In this document: piece by piece, positions 18,126-26,865 of the stretch | Numbering within the stretch: position 1 is the first letter of the stretch | Layout: each line of letters begins with the position of its first letter | Source: Agrobacterium vitis | GTDB taxonomy: Bacteria; Pseudomonadota; Alphaproteobacteria; Rhizobiales; Rhizobiaceae | Assembly: GCF_013426735.1 (NCBI RefSeq) | Contig: NZ_AP023272.1 | Span: 2,958,501-3,022,500, forward strand | Direction of reading: 5' to 3' | DNA: 64,000 bases | Position numbers and translations under genes: made by a program | Notes under the pieces: model-generated | Told to the model about the DNA's origin: nothing | Databases searched by the model: none | Seen by the model: only the letters and a program-made list of their open reading frames with translations

Positions 18126-18374
18126 TACGGATGAGCGCTCGATCCGAGGGATCTATAAATCAGCGTTGAGGGGAATAAAGAAGAAATAGATTTGTAAAGC
18201 CCGAAATGGGTTCAATCGGCATAGGCATCATGTCTCCATGCCGTTTGTTTGCAAGTAGCGGCCCTCCTGGGCAGCATTCAGCCTCATGGCTGCTATAACG
18301 ATTTCCCAGTCTCAAGCATAGAACGATCAGTCCCAAAGCCTTGTACCGGGATGGCCGGGTGCGATAGTGACCCG

Positions 18375-18995
18375 TCAGGCAGCGGCGGTTTGTCCGGTCG
18401 TATCGGTTTCGTCGGCAGTGCCGCCAGCGGAACGATAGGCATTAATGACCGAGCTCATCTGGCTGAACACATCATCCATGGACATGCTGTCTTCACTACC
18501 ACTGCTGTCACCGGACATCATGCTGCTAAGGCTCTGCATGTCGCCCATACCACCCATACCGCCCATCATCATCGGAGGGGGCATTTTACCGTCAGGCTGC
18601 ATCTGGTCTTCGGTCACATAGCCAGCATCTTCCGAGTCAATGGCCTCGAACATCTTGGTCGAATCTTCCTCAGACACATCCTCCGGACGTGCATTGACAA
18701 ATTCTTCCTTGGTTACTTTTCCATCGCTATCAGTGTCGATGGACTTGGTTGCATTCTGGTCGGTGGACGTCGTGTCGCCACGGGACAGTTCCATCGCCAT
18801 AAGGTCACTGGAAAGCTGCGAGGATGTGCTGTTGGCGGCACTGTCGCTCAGAACGGTCGGATCCTGAGTTCTGGTAGAGCCTGAAGATTGTTCTTCCGCA
18901 GAAACGACACCATCGCCATTGGTGTCCAGGCTGGATGTCGATCCTACATTGTAAGACGATACGGAAGAAAGAGACGCTGAAGAAACGCTCGTCAT
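18375..18995 (-). CDS. Ser-rich EF-hand calcium-binding protein
   Basis: This is a 206-aa protein with two or three EF-hand loops: DTNGDGVVSAEE (about 24-35), DTDSDGKVTKEEF (about 87-99) and a weaker DSEDAGYVTEDQ (about 119-130). The N-terminus is Ser-rich (SSVSSYNVGSTSS) without an obvious cleavable signal, followed by a Met/Gly/Pro segment (MPPPMMMGGMGGMGD) and an acidic C-terminus. Calcium sensing is a fair inference from the loops. Cellular location is uncertain: cytoplasmic or exported by a non-Sec route. It is not part of an operon. Confidence 0.85.
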   Translation of the reverse strand: MTSVSSASLSSVSSYNVGSTSSLDTNGDGVVSAEEQSSGSTRTQDPTVLSDSAANSTSSQLSSDLMAMELSRGDTTSTDQNATKSIDTDSDGKVTKEEFVNARPEDVSEEDSTKMFEAIDSEDAGYVTEDQMQPDGKMPPPMMMGGMGGMGDMQSLSSMMSGDSSGSEDSMSMDDVFSQMSSVINAYRSAGGTADETDTTGQTAAA

Positions 18996-19356
18996 TGAAA
19001 ACCCCTGTCTAGGTTGTTTCTATTTTTATAGCGCCATTTACACGCAAGACAGGAAGGCGCTGAGCGTTGACTATCGTGATTTGGGGCCTTTCGTCAAAAG
19101 GCATTTGTTATAGGTGATAATTTGTATGAGCTCAAGAATACCCCCATGAATACCGGGGGTTCCGAAGGTTGGATTGAAAAACGCTCAGGCATAGCCCCGC
19201 AGGATCAGGAAAAATTGCGTCCTTGCTTGCTGTTTTACCCATCGCGGAGGCCAGGGCAAAATCATGCGATTTTGAGGGTGGATTTATCCTTCAATCTCAG
19301 TGGATTTGGGCAATGATACAGCAGAGCCGACTGATTCCCTGCGAGAAGATGCCCCG
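18996..19356. other. Intergenic region between the EF-hand and HD genes
   Basis: About 360 bases between divergent genes with no convincing coding frame. A small GC hairpin (ACCCCC / GGGGGT, 19140-19160) is the only clear structure. It should contain both promoters. Confidence 0.45.
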
Positions 19357-20001
19357 ATGATCACCACAGCCTTCGCCCCTCATGACGATCTTGCCAAATG
19401 GCTCCTGCCGCATGCCATTGAGGGCAATGACGGCTCGCATGACGCTGCCCATATTTTGCGCGTGTTCAAAAACGCCATGCGCATTCACGCGATCGAAGGC
19501 GGCGACAGTCAGGTTCTTGTCGCTGCCGTGCTGCTGCATGATTGCGTCCCCATGGAAAAGAACGCACCCAACCGTGCGGATGCGTCCCGCCTTGCCGCAA
19601 AGAAAGCTGAAACAATCCTGGCTGACGACAGACAATGGCCAGCGAGCAGCATCCAAGCGGTATCCCACGCAATCCTCACCCATAGTTTTTCAGCCAATCT
19701 TGCACCCGAAACACTGGAAGCAAAAATCCTGCAAGATGCCGACCGGCTGGATGCCATCGGGGTAGTCGGGGCGGCGCGCTGTTTCTACATTGCCGGGCGG
19801 CTAGGCTCCGGCCTTTACGATCCAGCCGATCCGAAGGCCTTACAACGCCCGCTGGACGACAAGCGCTTTGCCATCGACCATTTTCAGACCAAGCTTTTCA
19901 AGCTGGCGGATGGCTTCCAGACCCCGACCGGGCAACATATGGCGCACGAGCGCCATACCCGCCTACAGGCAATTTTCAGCGATTTTCTTGAGGAGATCTG
20001 A
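19357..20001 (+). CDS. HD-domain phosphohydrolase
   Basis: This is a 214-aa HD-superfamily protein resembling YedJ. Seen: GSHDAAHILRV (His-Asp ligands), LLHDCVPMEK (second HD), and KILQDADRLDAIG (the late Asp ligands). Such proteins hydrolyse phosphomonoesters or nucleotides; the substrate is unknown. The ATG at 19357 has GAGAAG upstream; a TTG 57 bases earlier keeps the frame open. The MOSC gene starts 4 bases after the stop, so they form an operon. Confidence 0.87.
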   Translation: MITTAFAPHDDLAKWLLPHAIEGNDGSHDAAHILRVFKNAMRIHAIEGGDSQVLVAAVLLHDCVPMEKNAPNRADASRLAAKKAETILADDRQWPASSIQAVSHAILTHSFSANLAPETLEAKILQDADRLDAIGVVGAARCFYIAGRLGSGLYDPADPKALQRPLDDKRFAIDHFQTKLFKLADGFQTPTGQHMAHERHTRLQAIFSDFLEEI

Positions 20002-20005
20002 TTCG

Positions 20006-20857
20006 ATGTTTCTCTCCGACCTTTGCATCTATCCTCTAAAAAGCGCGCGCGGCATTGCCCTGGGCCAAGCCGACATTCGTCCCGAGGGTCTTTGCCGCGA
20101 CCGCCAGTTGATGCTGGTGGAGCCCTCAGGGCATTTCGTCACCCAACGAGAGCTGCCGGAACTGGCCCGGCTGGATGTGCGTCTGGATGGGGAGTTTTTA
20201 CAACTGCAACTCGATGACGGTCGCAGCATTAGCCTGTCACTGAAAAGTTTTACCAGCCGCAAATCGGTCACGGTCTGGCGGTCATTGGTTGATTCGGCCC
20301 TGGCTGATCCCGCCGTCAACGACACCTTGTCGCAATGGTTCGGCAGGCCGCTCGAACTAGTTCTGTTCGATGAACGGGCCTCGCGCCTGGCCAATGCAGA
20401 CTGGGCCGGACCGGACACGCCCGTCACCTTTGCCGATGGCTATCAGGTGTTGATCACCACGATAGCCTCGCTCGACGCGCTGAATGCCGATATGGAATCC
20501 CATGGGGAAGGCATGGTTGCCATGGACCGCTTCCGGCCCAATATCGTCATCGACGGCGCACTGCCCTGGGAGGAAGACCAATGGGCCAGCATCGCCATCG
20601 GCGGATTACGCTTCGATCTCGTCAAGCCCTGCACCCGCTGTATCATGACAACACAAGATCAAAAGACTGGATCGCGCTCCGGCCCCTCGCCGCTTGCTGC
20701 CATGGGACGGCTTCGAATGTCAGGCGATAAGCGCGTTCCCGGTCCGCTGTTCGGCTGGAACGCTGTTCCCCGCGCCATCGGCACACTGCGCCTTGGCGAT
20801 ACTGTCGAGGTGCTGGAGAGGCGACCGGAAGGCATCGAACTTAGGAAACGCCGGTAA
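20006..20857 (+). CDS. MOSC-domain protein (YcbX-like)
   Basis: This is a 283-aa protein with an N-terminal MOSC beta-barrel (LCIYPLKSARGI, RDRQLMLVEPSG) and a C-terminal MOSC domain containing the conserved cysteine in KPCTRCIMTTQD. YcbX-type proteins use molybdenum cofactor to reduce N-hydroxylated bases. The start 20006 follows AGGAG. It is paired with the HD phosphohydrolase. Confidence 0.88.
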   Translation: MFLSDLCIYPLKSARGIALGQADIRPEGLCRDRQLMLVEPSGHFVTQRELPELARLDVRLDGEFLQLQLDDGRSISLSLKSFTSRKSVTVWRSLVDSALADPAVNDTLSQWFGRPLELVLFDERASRLANADWAGPDTPVTFADGYQVLITTIASLDALNADMESHGEGMVAMDRFRPNIVIDGALPWEEDQWASIAIGGLRFDLVKPCTRCIMTTQDQKTGSRSGPSPLAAMGRLRMSGDKRVPGPLFGWNAVPRAIGTLRLGDTVEVLERRPEGIELRKRR

Positions 20858-21216
20858 ACCGTTCTCTTAACCGACAGATATTTTGCATAAAAGTCCAATA
20901 TTTCAATTTTAACGGGAATTTTTTCTGGCTTTTTGCGACTGCGCAGATTTTGCCGCAATGCGAACGCTATTTTCCGAAATGGGGCATGTGGGATTCATTT
21001 TGCCATGAAACCTTCATATTCAATCGATCACAAAAATATATTTTGTTTTTGATTGGAGCGCCATTGACGGATCGACCCATTGATCTTACCTTCAACGCTG
21101 TCGAGAAGGTGGCGCTACACGCTACCAGGATCTGTCAATCGGACAGGAAATCCACCGACACGTGTTCAATCTAGAGCCGGTTCCATAACCGGCTCCCTGG
21201 CAAGGAGGTAAAGCAT
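20858..21216. other. AT-rich intergenic region upstream of a short ORF
   Basis: About 360 bases, clearly more AT-rich than its surroundings around 20880-21060 (for example AATATATTTTGTTTTTG near 21036). No convincing gene is seen: a 74-codon frame at 20950 has no ribosome site and no recognisable sequence. It ends with the hairpin at 21174-21195. It probably carries the promoter of the downstream short genes. Confidence 0.45.
21174..21195 (+). promoter_or_regulatory. Hairpin just before a leader-type ORF
   Basis: A perfect 9-bp stem GAGCCGGTT / AACCGGCTC with a 4-base loop (CCAT). The 3' arm ends 7 bases before an unusually strong ribosome site (AAGGAGGT at 21202-21209). There is no U tract after it, so it is not a standard terminator. 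It could set the mRNA 5' end or modulate ribosome access. Confidence 0.5.
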
Positions 21217-21315
21217 ATGCGCAGACTATCGCACCATGCGGCGCGCTCCTCGCATCTATGCCCGCTTGGCGTGAGAGGCGTTATGATGATGTCTTTCATT
21301 TGCTGTCGAATGTGA
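21217..21315 (+). CDS. Short leader-peptide-like ORF (32 aa)
   Basis: ATG 21217 follows a near-consensus Shine-Dalgarno sequence (AAGGAGGT, 7 bases upstream), one of the best in the window. The frame encodes 32 residues: basic at the start (MRRLSHHAARSS), then HLCPLGVRG, three consecutive Met codons (MMM) and a Cys-Cys pair (CCRM) just before TGA. Short, Met- and Cys-rich frames with strong ribosome sites ahead of another gene are typical of regulatory leader peptides; here sensing of sulfur amino acids would be the natural guess, but this is inference. The next gene starts 73 bases downstream. Confidence 0.45.
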   Translation: MRRLSHHAARSSHLCPLGVRGVMMMSFICCRM

Positions 21316-21387
21316 CGCGTTCTTAAAACAAGACACCACAATTGATCGACTATTGGCCTGCGTATCAAAGCGGGCGGGGATATGACT

Positions 21388-21651
21388 ATGGAAAAACAAG
21401 TTATCGAATATGCCGGTGTGCCGGTTGGAATCAGCGTCCCGGAAGGCAACCGGGTCAAGTTCATCGCCGTGAAATTTCCAGTCATCGATCTGGACGGCGG
21501 CGTTTACAGCAATGTCACCGAACTGCAACGCGCCATCCGCACGCATATGAAAAAATCCGACGAGAATGCCTATGGCACCCTCACCGGTTTCGGGGCAGCT
21601 CCACCCAGCGCAATCTCATCCGGCGTCTCCAAGGCTTTCAGCGCCGCCTGA
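21388..21651 (+). CDS. Hypothetical protein (87 aa)
   Basis: This is a small soluble-looking protein with beta-rich start ([20 protein letters not shown]) and helical middle ([19 protein letters not shown]). ATG 21388 is preferred to the ATG at 21382 because it leaves a normal distance to the GGGCGGGG ribosome site. Its last 82 bases lie antisense to the 3' end of recO, so the two genes overlap tail to tail. I do not recognise a named family; the clean start and the upstream short ORF support a real gene. Confidence 0.6.
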   Translation: MEKQVIEYAGVPVGISVPEGNRVKFIAVKFPVIDLDGGVYSNVTELQRAIRTHMKKSDENAYGTLTGFGAAPPSAISSGVSKAFSAA

Positions 21652-22364
21652 CAGAAACCATCGCGCGCGGCTCCAGCCGTGAGCCCGCGCGGTTCATACA
21701 CATGTCTTTGTAGAAAATAACCGGTGAGCCGGAAGGCCTGTTGCAGGGCCTGCGCATCGGCCTGTTTGTTTTTGCCGACGAACGGCTCCGGTTGCAGGAA
21801 AACCGGAAGAGTAAGAAGGCGATCCGCATAGGGCAGACCGGCGGCGTAGGAAACCGCCCTTCCCGTTTTCGGCGAGACGAAAACCAGATCCTGACGCCCA
21901 CCGGTGGCTGCGCAGGCCGTCAGGTCCAAGCCGAAACCAAGATCGTTCAGGATTGCCAGTTCAAAGCGGATGAACAATTCGCCTGCCGACGCTGGCTCAT
22001 GCAGGTGATCGAGAATAATATTCATCGCTTCATACAAATGCCCATGCGGCTCGCGCTCCGGCAGCAGCCGCAGCAGAGACGCAAGCGCCTGCACACCATA
22101 GACCGCCGTGGCCGAACTCATCAGATGACCAGCCCGCAACTGCAATGGTTCGACGCGGAAATCTCCTAGATGTTCTTCCAGCCGCGCCCGCCAGGTAACT
22201 TCCACAACATTGCCCGGCTGCAACACCGGCTGCATGGTGCGTGATCGCCCGCCCCGCACCAGACCGAGATGGCGGCCCCGCGCCAATGTCATCATTTCGG
22301 CAATGACGCTGGTTTCGCCATGCCTGCGTACACCCAACACTATTGCCTGATCGGTCCATTCCAT
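21570..22364 (-). CDS. recO: DNA repair protein RecO
   Basis: This protein helps load RecA on gapped DNA in the RecFOR pathway. It is 264 aa, with an N-terminal OB fold ([24 protein letters not shown]) and a helical C-terminal part. Its place downstream of era in the block lepB-rnc-era-recO is standard for rhizobia, but here era lies more than 1.3 kb away because an inserted AbrB-family gene (opposite strand) separates them. The 3' 82 bases overlap the convergent 87-aa gene. Confidence 0.93.
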   Translation of the reverse strand: MEWTDQAIVLGVRRHGETSVIAEMMTLARGRHLGLVRGGRSRTMQPVLQPGNVVEVTWRARLEEHLGDFRVEPLQLRAGHLMSSATAVYGVQALASLLRLLPEREPHGHLYEAMNIILDHLHEPASAGELFIRFELAILNDLGFGLDLTACAATGGRQDLVFVSPKTGRAVSYAAGLPYADRLLTLPVFLQPEPFVGKNKQADAQALQQAFRLTGYFLQRHVYEPRGLTAGAARDGFCQAALKALETPDEIALGGAAPKPVRVP

Positions 22365-22610
22365 GGATTGTTTTTATACCAGAGCGATAATTTTCGCCCA
22401 TAAAAAATCAACATCCGTCCATCGATCCCGCTGCAAGCCAGCTACGCGCTTGGCCGCCGGCAGCATAGCAGCCATGCGAGAGCCTTCGCGCCAGAATTTC
22501 GCATGGCGTTGACGAGAAGATCACCCTATACAACAACCCGGCCTTTCAACCTGCGGCAGACTTCACTTCAACGCCGTATCCCTGGTTCAAATCCCGCAAG
22601 ACGGCATGAC

Positions 22611-23711
22611 ATGACCCCAATGGACACGAAAAACACCGAACCCGCCTTGGGCGATGGCCGGCTGACAACGCTTCCGTCCGCGCTTAAATGGATGCTACTA
22701 CTGCTCTTGTCACTGCTGGTGGCTGGGGCTTTGGAATATGTCCGCTTCCCGGCAGCGCTTCTGCTAGGGCCGATGATCGCCGCTATCGTGTTTGCCACCA
22801 ATGGCGCAAGACTTTCCCTCCCGCGCCCACCCTATATTGCCGCCCAGGCGCTGGTGGGCTGCATGATCGCCGAATCGCTGAATGGCGATATCTTGCGGCG
22901 GTTCTTGCAGGATTGGCCGCTGTTTATCGGCGCGACGCTGTCGGTGATCGCACTCAGTTCACTGCTCGGCTATATCATGGCGAAGCGCCAGGTTCTGCCG
23001 GGAACCACGGCAGTCTGGGGCAGTTCCGCCGGAGCGGCCTCGGCCATGGTGCTGATGGCGGAAGCTTACGGCGCAGATACGCGGCTGGTTGCCTTCATGC
23101 AATATCTGCGGGTGGTCTGCGTGGCCTCGGCGGCGGCGGCCATGGCGGCCTTCGTTTTCAATATCGCCGGAGCGGAGCCGCCACCCCTGGTGTTTTTTCC
23201 TGAAATTGATTGGCAAGCGCTGGCCCTGACGCTGGCAATTACCGCTGCGGCCACTGCCGCTGGTCACTATCTGAAAATCCCGGCAGGCACGATGCTGGTG
23301 CCCATGCTGGTTATGGCCGTGCTGAATTCTTTCGGGCTGGTGAAGATCGAACTGCCGCTCTGGCTGCTGGCCGTGGCCTATGCCATGGTCGGATGGCGCA
23401 TCGGGCTGGCCTTCAGCCGCCGTCTTTTGCTACATGCCGCCAAGGCTGCACCCCAGGTTGCCCTGTCGATCCTGATCCTGATTTCCTTTGGCGGCTGTCT
23501 GGCTTTTCTGCTGTGGTATCTGCTCGGCGTCGATCCGCTGACCGCCTATCTCGCTACCAGCCCGGGCGGGTTGGATTCGGTGGCGATCATTGCCGCCACC
23601 ACCCATGTGGACCTGCCCTTCGTGCTGGCCCTGCAAACCGCACGCTTTCTGATGATCCTGGCGCTCGGCCCGTCGATTTCAAAGTTTATCGCCAACCGGA
23701 TCAAGGGATAG
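22611..23711 (+). CDS. AbrB-family membrane protein (PF05145 type)
   Basis: This 366-aa integral membrane protein has about ten hydrophobic segments in two repeats, each with a conserved glycine-rich part (FPAALLLGPMIAAI and IPAGTMLVPMLVMAVLN, plus TSPGGLDSVAIIA near the end). It belongs to the family named after ammonia monooxygenase-related AbrB; transport function is inferred and the substrate is unknown. ATG 22611 is chosen because the 36 upstream codons in the open frame are Arg-rich without membrane character. It sits on the opposite strand between recO and era, and its end converges on era with a 12-base gap. Confidence 0.82.
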   Translation: MTPMDTKNTEPALGDGRLTTLPSALKWMLLLLLSLLVAGALEYVRFPAALLLGPMIAAIVFATNGARLSLPRPPYIAAQALVGCMIAESLNGDILRRFLQDWPLFIGATLSVIALSSLLGYIMAKRQVLPGTTAVWGSSAGAASAMVLMAEAYGADTRLVAFMQYLRVVCVASAAAAMAAFVFNIAGAEPPPLVFFPEIDWQALALTLAITAAATAAGHYLKIPAGTMLVPMLVMAVLNSFGLVKIELPLWLLAVAYAMVGWRIGLAFSRRLLLHAAKAAPQVALSILILISFGGCLAFLLWYLLGVDPLTAYLATSPGGLDSVAIIAATTHVDLPFVLALQTARFLMILALGPSISKFIANRIKG

Positions 23712-23723
23712 AGCGAAAAGCGT

Positions 23724-24713
23724 TTAGTCCCTCGGAAATTCCAGGCCCATCTCGCGGAACCGTTCGGGATCGTTGCCCCAGTTTTCACGAACTTTCACGA
23801 ACAGGAACAGGTGAACCGTCTGTTCGAGAATTTCCGACATTTCCTTGCGCGAACTGGTGGAGATCGACTTGATGGCATCGCCATTCTTGCCAAGCACGAT
23901 CTTCTTCTGGCTGTCGCGCTCGACATAGATCACCTGCTCGATCCTGACCGAGCCATCCTTGCGCTCTTCCCATTTCTCGGTTTCGACATGAGAAGAATAG
24001 GGCAATTCCTGATGCAGGCGCAGGAAGAGTTTTTCACGGGTGATTTCCGCCGCCAGTTGGCGCATCGGCAGGTCGGAAATCTGATCCTCAGGATAATACC
24101 AGGGGCCTTCCGGCAGGTAATCGGCCAGATAATCCATCACGTCCTGGCAACCGGAACCGTTGGTGGCTGAGATCATGAAGGTACGCTCAAACTTCACCGC
24201 CTCGTTGGCGGTGGAGGCCAATTTCAACAGGTCTTCATGACGAACCTGGTCGATCTTGTTCAGCACCAGGATTTTCGGCTGATGCACATCTTTCAATGCT
24301 TCCAGAATGGCTTCGCCATCGCCGCGCAATCCGCGTTCACTGTCGATCAGCAACAGGATCACGTCAGCATCCTTGGCCCCGCCCCAGGCGGATGTCACCA
24401 TGGCGCGGTCCAGCTTGCGGCGTGGCTTGAAAATGCCGGGCGTGTCCATGAAGACAATCTGCGCATTGTTATGGATGGCGATGCCGCGCATGACGGCGCG
24501 CGTCGTCTGCACCTTGTGGCTGACGATCGACACCTTGGCACCCACAAACCGGTTTACCAGGGTTGACTTGCCGGCATTGGTGGGACCGATCAAGGCAACG
24601 AAGCCAGAATGGGTTGGCCGAACAACAGCTGCATCTTCGGCCACGGTGCCAGCGACGGTGTCTGCGATCTGGCCATCGCCAGCCGGTTGGTTTTCATGCT
24701 CGGTCATTGTCAT
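23724..24713 (-). CDS. era: GTPase Era
   Basis: This essential GTPase binds 16S rRNA near its 3' end during small-subunit assembly. It is 329 aa. G1 GPTNAGKS (about 43-50), G3 MDTPG, G4 NKID, and a C-terminal KH domain with VLGKNGDAIKSI are all present. It carries about 35 extra residues before the G domain (acidic, AGDGQIADTVAGTVAED), common in rhizobial Era. The chosen start lies 4 bases after the rnc stop; a second ATG two codons later is equally possible. Confidence 0.95.
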   Translation of the reverse strand: MTMTEHENQPAGDGQIADTVAGTVAEDAAVVRPTHSGFVALIGPTNAGKSTLVNRFVGAKVSIVSHKVQTTRAVMRGIAIHNNAQIVFMDTPGIFKPRRKLDRAMVTSAWGGAKDADVILLLIDSERGLRGDGEAILEALKDVHQPKILVLNKIDQVRHEDLLKLASTANEAVKFERTFMISATNGSGCQDVMDYLADYLPEGPWYYPEDQISDLPMRQLAAEITREKLFLRLHQELPYSSHVETEKWEERKDGSVRIEQVIYVERDSQKKIVLGKNGDAIKSISTSSRKEMSEILEQTVHLFLFVKVRENWGNDPERFREMGLEFPRD

Positions 24714-24717
24714 CCAA

Positions 24718-25437
24718 TCAATCTGAGGCGGCGGATCTCGTCCACACGCCTTCTCTTTCCAGCAACCGGGTCGCCGCCGCCTGTTCTGCGGCGCGCTTCG
24801 ACCGGTCAATTCCGGTTTCCGGCTCCAGCTTGCCGATTTCCACCGTGACCGTGAAGCTCGGATCATGATCTGGTCCAGAGCGGTCCGCAACCCGATAGAC
24901 CGGTGTCACGGCAAATTTCGCGTGTGCCCATTCCTGTAGCTCGGTCTTTGCGTCACGCCGACCGGCATCCTGCCTTGAGGCACGCTCAGCCCAGAACTTC
25001 AACACGAAGGCGCGCGCCGCTTCCAGCCCGGCATCAAGATAAATGGCGGCAATCAGGCTTTCCACCACATCGGCCCGCACATTCAGCATATTCTTGTCTG
25101 TCAGCTTTTTGACGTCGGCACCGGTGCGGATATAGCGATGCAGCTGAATTTCATCGGCCACCGCCGCACAGGTCTCCGCGCTGACCAATTGATTCAACCG
25201 CACCGACAACTCGCCTTCTGTGGCAGCGCGAAACACCTTGAACAAATGCTCGGCCACGCAAAGGCCAAGCACCCGGTCGCCCAGGAATTCCAGGCGCTCA
25301 TAATCGCTACCTTTAGCGGGCCTCGCACTGGAATGGGTCAGCGCCTTATCCAGCCGCTCCTTGCCGATAAAGTGGTAGCCGATCACGGCCTCCACTTTTT
25401 CGCGTTCCTCAGCAGTCAGGGCCTTGGGAGCCTTCAT
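24718..25437 (-). CDS. rnc: Ribonuclease III
   Basis: This double-strand RNA endonuclease processes rRNA precursors and structured mRNAs. It is 239 aa: catalytic domain with the signature ERLEFLGDRVLG (about 48-59) and the second acidic cluster ADVVESLIAAIYLD, then a dsRNA-binding domain from about residue 160. The ATG overlaps the lepB stop (ATGA), which sets the start; the frame extends 17 codons into lepB but without family sequence. It is the middle gene of the lepB-rnc-era operon. Confidence 0.95.
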   Translation of the reverse strand: MKAPKALTAEEREKVEAVIGYHFIGKERLDKALTHSSARPAKGSDYERLEFLGDRVLGLCVAEHLFKVFRAATEGELSVRLNQLVSAETCAAVADEIQLHRYIRTGADVKKLTDKNMLNVRADVVESLIAAIYLDAGLEAARAFVLKFWAERASRQDAGRRDAKTELQEWAHAKFAVTPVYRVADRSGPDHDPSFTVTVEIGKLEPETGIDRSKRAAEQAAATRLLEREGVWTRSAASD

Positions 25438-26192
25438 TGAACAACCTTGAACAAACGGTCCCACCGCATATTGGACGGCCATTTCCAAATTTCGCGGAAG
25501 GACGTGTTGTTGCCAAGCGAGAAGAAGATCACCGACGCACGGCCAATGAGGTTTTCAGCCGGAACGAAGCCGACATCAAAACGGCTATCTGCGGAATTAT
25601 CGCGGTTATCGCCCATCATGAAGTAATGACCGGCGGGAACGGTGAATTCACGGGTATTATCGCCAGCCGAATTCTGGATTTCATCCAGCGTGTCGTAATT
25701 GACGCCATTATCCAGCGTTTCGCGGAAGACCGGCACGTCGCGCCCAGCATCCATCCGGTAATCGGAGGTGAAGGTTCCGTCCGGCACTTTCGGTATCGGC
25801 TTGCCGTTTACCAGCAACACGCCATCGGTCACCTGGATACGGTCGCCCGGCAGGCCGACAAGGCGCTTGATATAATCGATGTCAGGATTGGGCGGAAAGC
25901 GGAAGACAACGACATCGCCGCGCTTGGGCTCACTCGCCAGAATACGGCCAGAGAACAGATCGAGGGAAAAAGGCAGCGAATATTTCGAATAGCCGTAGGA
26001 GAACTTGTTGACGAAGATATAATCACCCACCAGCAGCGTCGGCATCATCGAGCCGGACGGAATGGTGAAAGGCTGGAACAGCACGGTGCGAATCACCATG
26101 GCAAGCACCAGCGCCTGAATGATGACCTTGATGTTCTCCCAAAGGGCATTCTGCTTCTTTTCGACTTTATCCGTCACGCCGGTCTCTTTCAT
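25434..26192 (-). CDS. lepB: Signal peptidase I
   Basis: This membrane-bound serine protease removes signal peptides from exported proteins. It is 252 aa with one N-terminal membrane segment (about 22-40). The Ser-Lys dyad is present: Ser48 in IPSGSMMPT and Lys109 in YIKRLVGLPGD, plus the MGDNRDNSADSR box E. Upstream on this strand, where rhizobial genomes usually carry acpS, there is a 520-base gap without a gene, so lepB appears to head this operon. Confidence 0.95.
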   Translation of the reverse strand: MKETGVTDKVEKKQNALWENIKVIIQALVLAMVIRTVLFQPFTIPSGSMMPTLLVGDYIFVNKFSYGYSKYSLPFSLDLFSGRILASEPKRGDVVVFRFPPNPDIDYIKRLVGLPGDRIQVTDGVLLVNGKPIPKVPDGTFTSDYRMDAGRDVPVFRETLDNGVNYDTLDEIQNSAGDNTREFTVPAGHYFMMGDNRDNSADSRFDVGFVPAENLIGRASVIFFSLGNNTSFREIWKWPSNMRWDRLFKVVQ

Positions 26193-26712
26193 AATTCGTC
26201 AGTCTGACGTTTCTCTAGTCGTTTCAGGCCGAACCGGCAACGGCAAAACCGTTGCATCACGCGCTTGCGTCCCGATAACACGACAGAAGCGCACACGGAT
26301 CAGACAATTATCGTTGAGAAACGAGCCTTACGAGAAAAAGGCGGCATAGGTCGGGGTCGTCGGTCTTCATCACAATGCTGCCGATGCGCAGCCGATAAAC
26401 CAAGCAATCCAAGTTAAACACTTGGCCAAGATATATAACGGTTACGGAGGCTAGCTTATTCCCGGAAAAACATCAGGAATAAAAATTTAATATGAGCTGA
26501 TTTGATATCAAGCAGCACCCGAACGCATCTCGTTCGTCGGCGAGACCACCCAAAGATGATGGTCCCGTATCAGGAAACACGACGTGGCTGGATTTGCCTC
26601 GTCTTTCATTCACAAGCCCCGGCAAGACCGCGACCATCTTTTTCATCATCCAATTCCGCTTCACCCGGCATAGCTGATTTCACAGGTCAGCCATGCGCCC
26701 GGCGTATAGCGA
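26193..26712. other. Gene-free gap upstream of lepB
   Basis: About 520 bases with no credible coding frame on either strand. I looked for acpS, which usually precedes lepB in related bacteria, and did not see it. A 7-bp hairpin TTATTCC / GGAATAA lies at 26456-26482, followed on the plus strand by AAAAATTT. The lepB-rnc-era promoter should be in this gap. Confidence 0.5.
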
Positions 26713-26865
26713 TTAACGGATGCGACGGAACAGGCCACCATCGATTTCGCGCTGGCGATATTCCAGGTCGAGGCGGTCATGGGCAGCGTTCAGGTAAGCC
26801 ATTTCACGTTCCTGGGCAGTCGGGACGCGCAGGGCGCGGGCAAATTTGCGAATAGGACCAAACAT
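26713..26865 (-). CDS. DUF3563 family small protein (50 aa)
   Basis: This is a 50-aa basic protein common in Rhizobiales and neighbours, with the family pattern PIRKFARALRVPTAQEREMAYLN, here seen as FGPIRKFARALRVP then EREMAYLNAAHDRLDLEYRQ. The ATG at 26865 is fixed by the conserved start; the frame upstream has no family sequence. A purine-rich site (AGAGAGATAAGACA) precedes it. Function is unknown; many of these short proteins respond to stress. Confidence 0.8.
   Translation of the reverse strand: MFGPIRKFARALRVPTAQEREMAYLNAAHDRLDLEYRQREIDGGLFRRIR

Noticed and set aside
20950..21174. 74-codon frame in the AT-rich gap
   Set aside because: Lacks a ribosome site and has unusual residue content; the AT-rich part looks like promoter DNA.
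22584..22595. GGTTCAAATCCC, a tRNA T-loop-like motif
   Set aside because: No acceptor, D or anticodon arms can be drawn around it; it lies in the region before the AbrB-family gene and is taken as chance.
26502..26855. 117-codon frame upstream of lepB, checked as a possible acpS or remnant
   Set aside because: Composition is unlike a protein from this genome and it overlaps the DUF3563 gene on the other strand; no AcpS motif is present.
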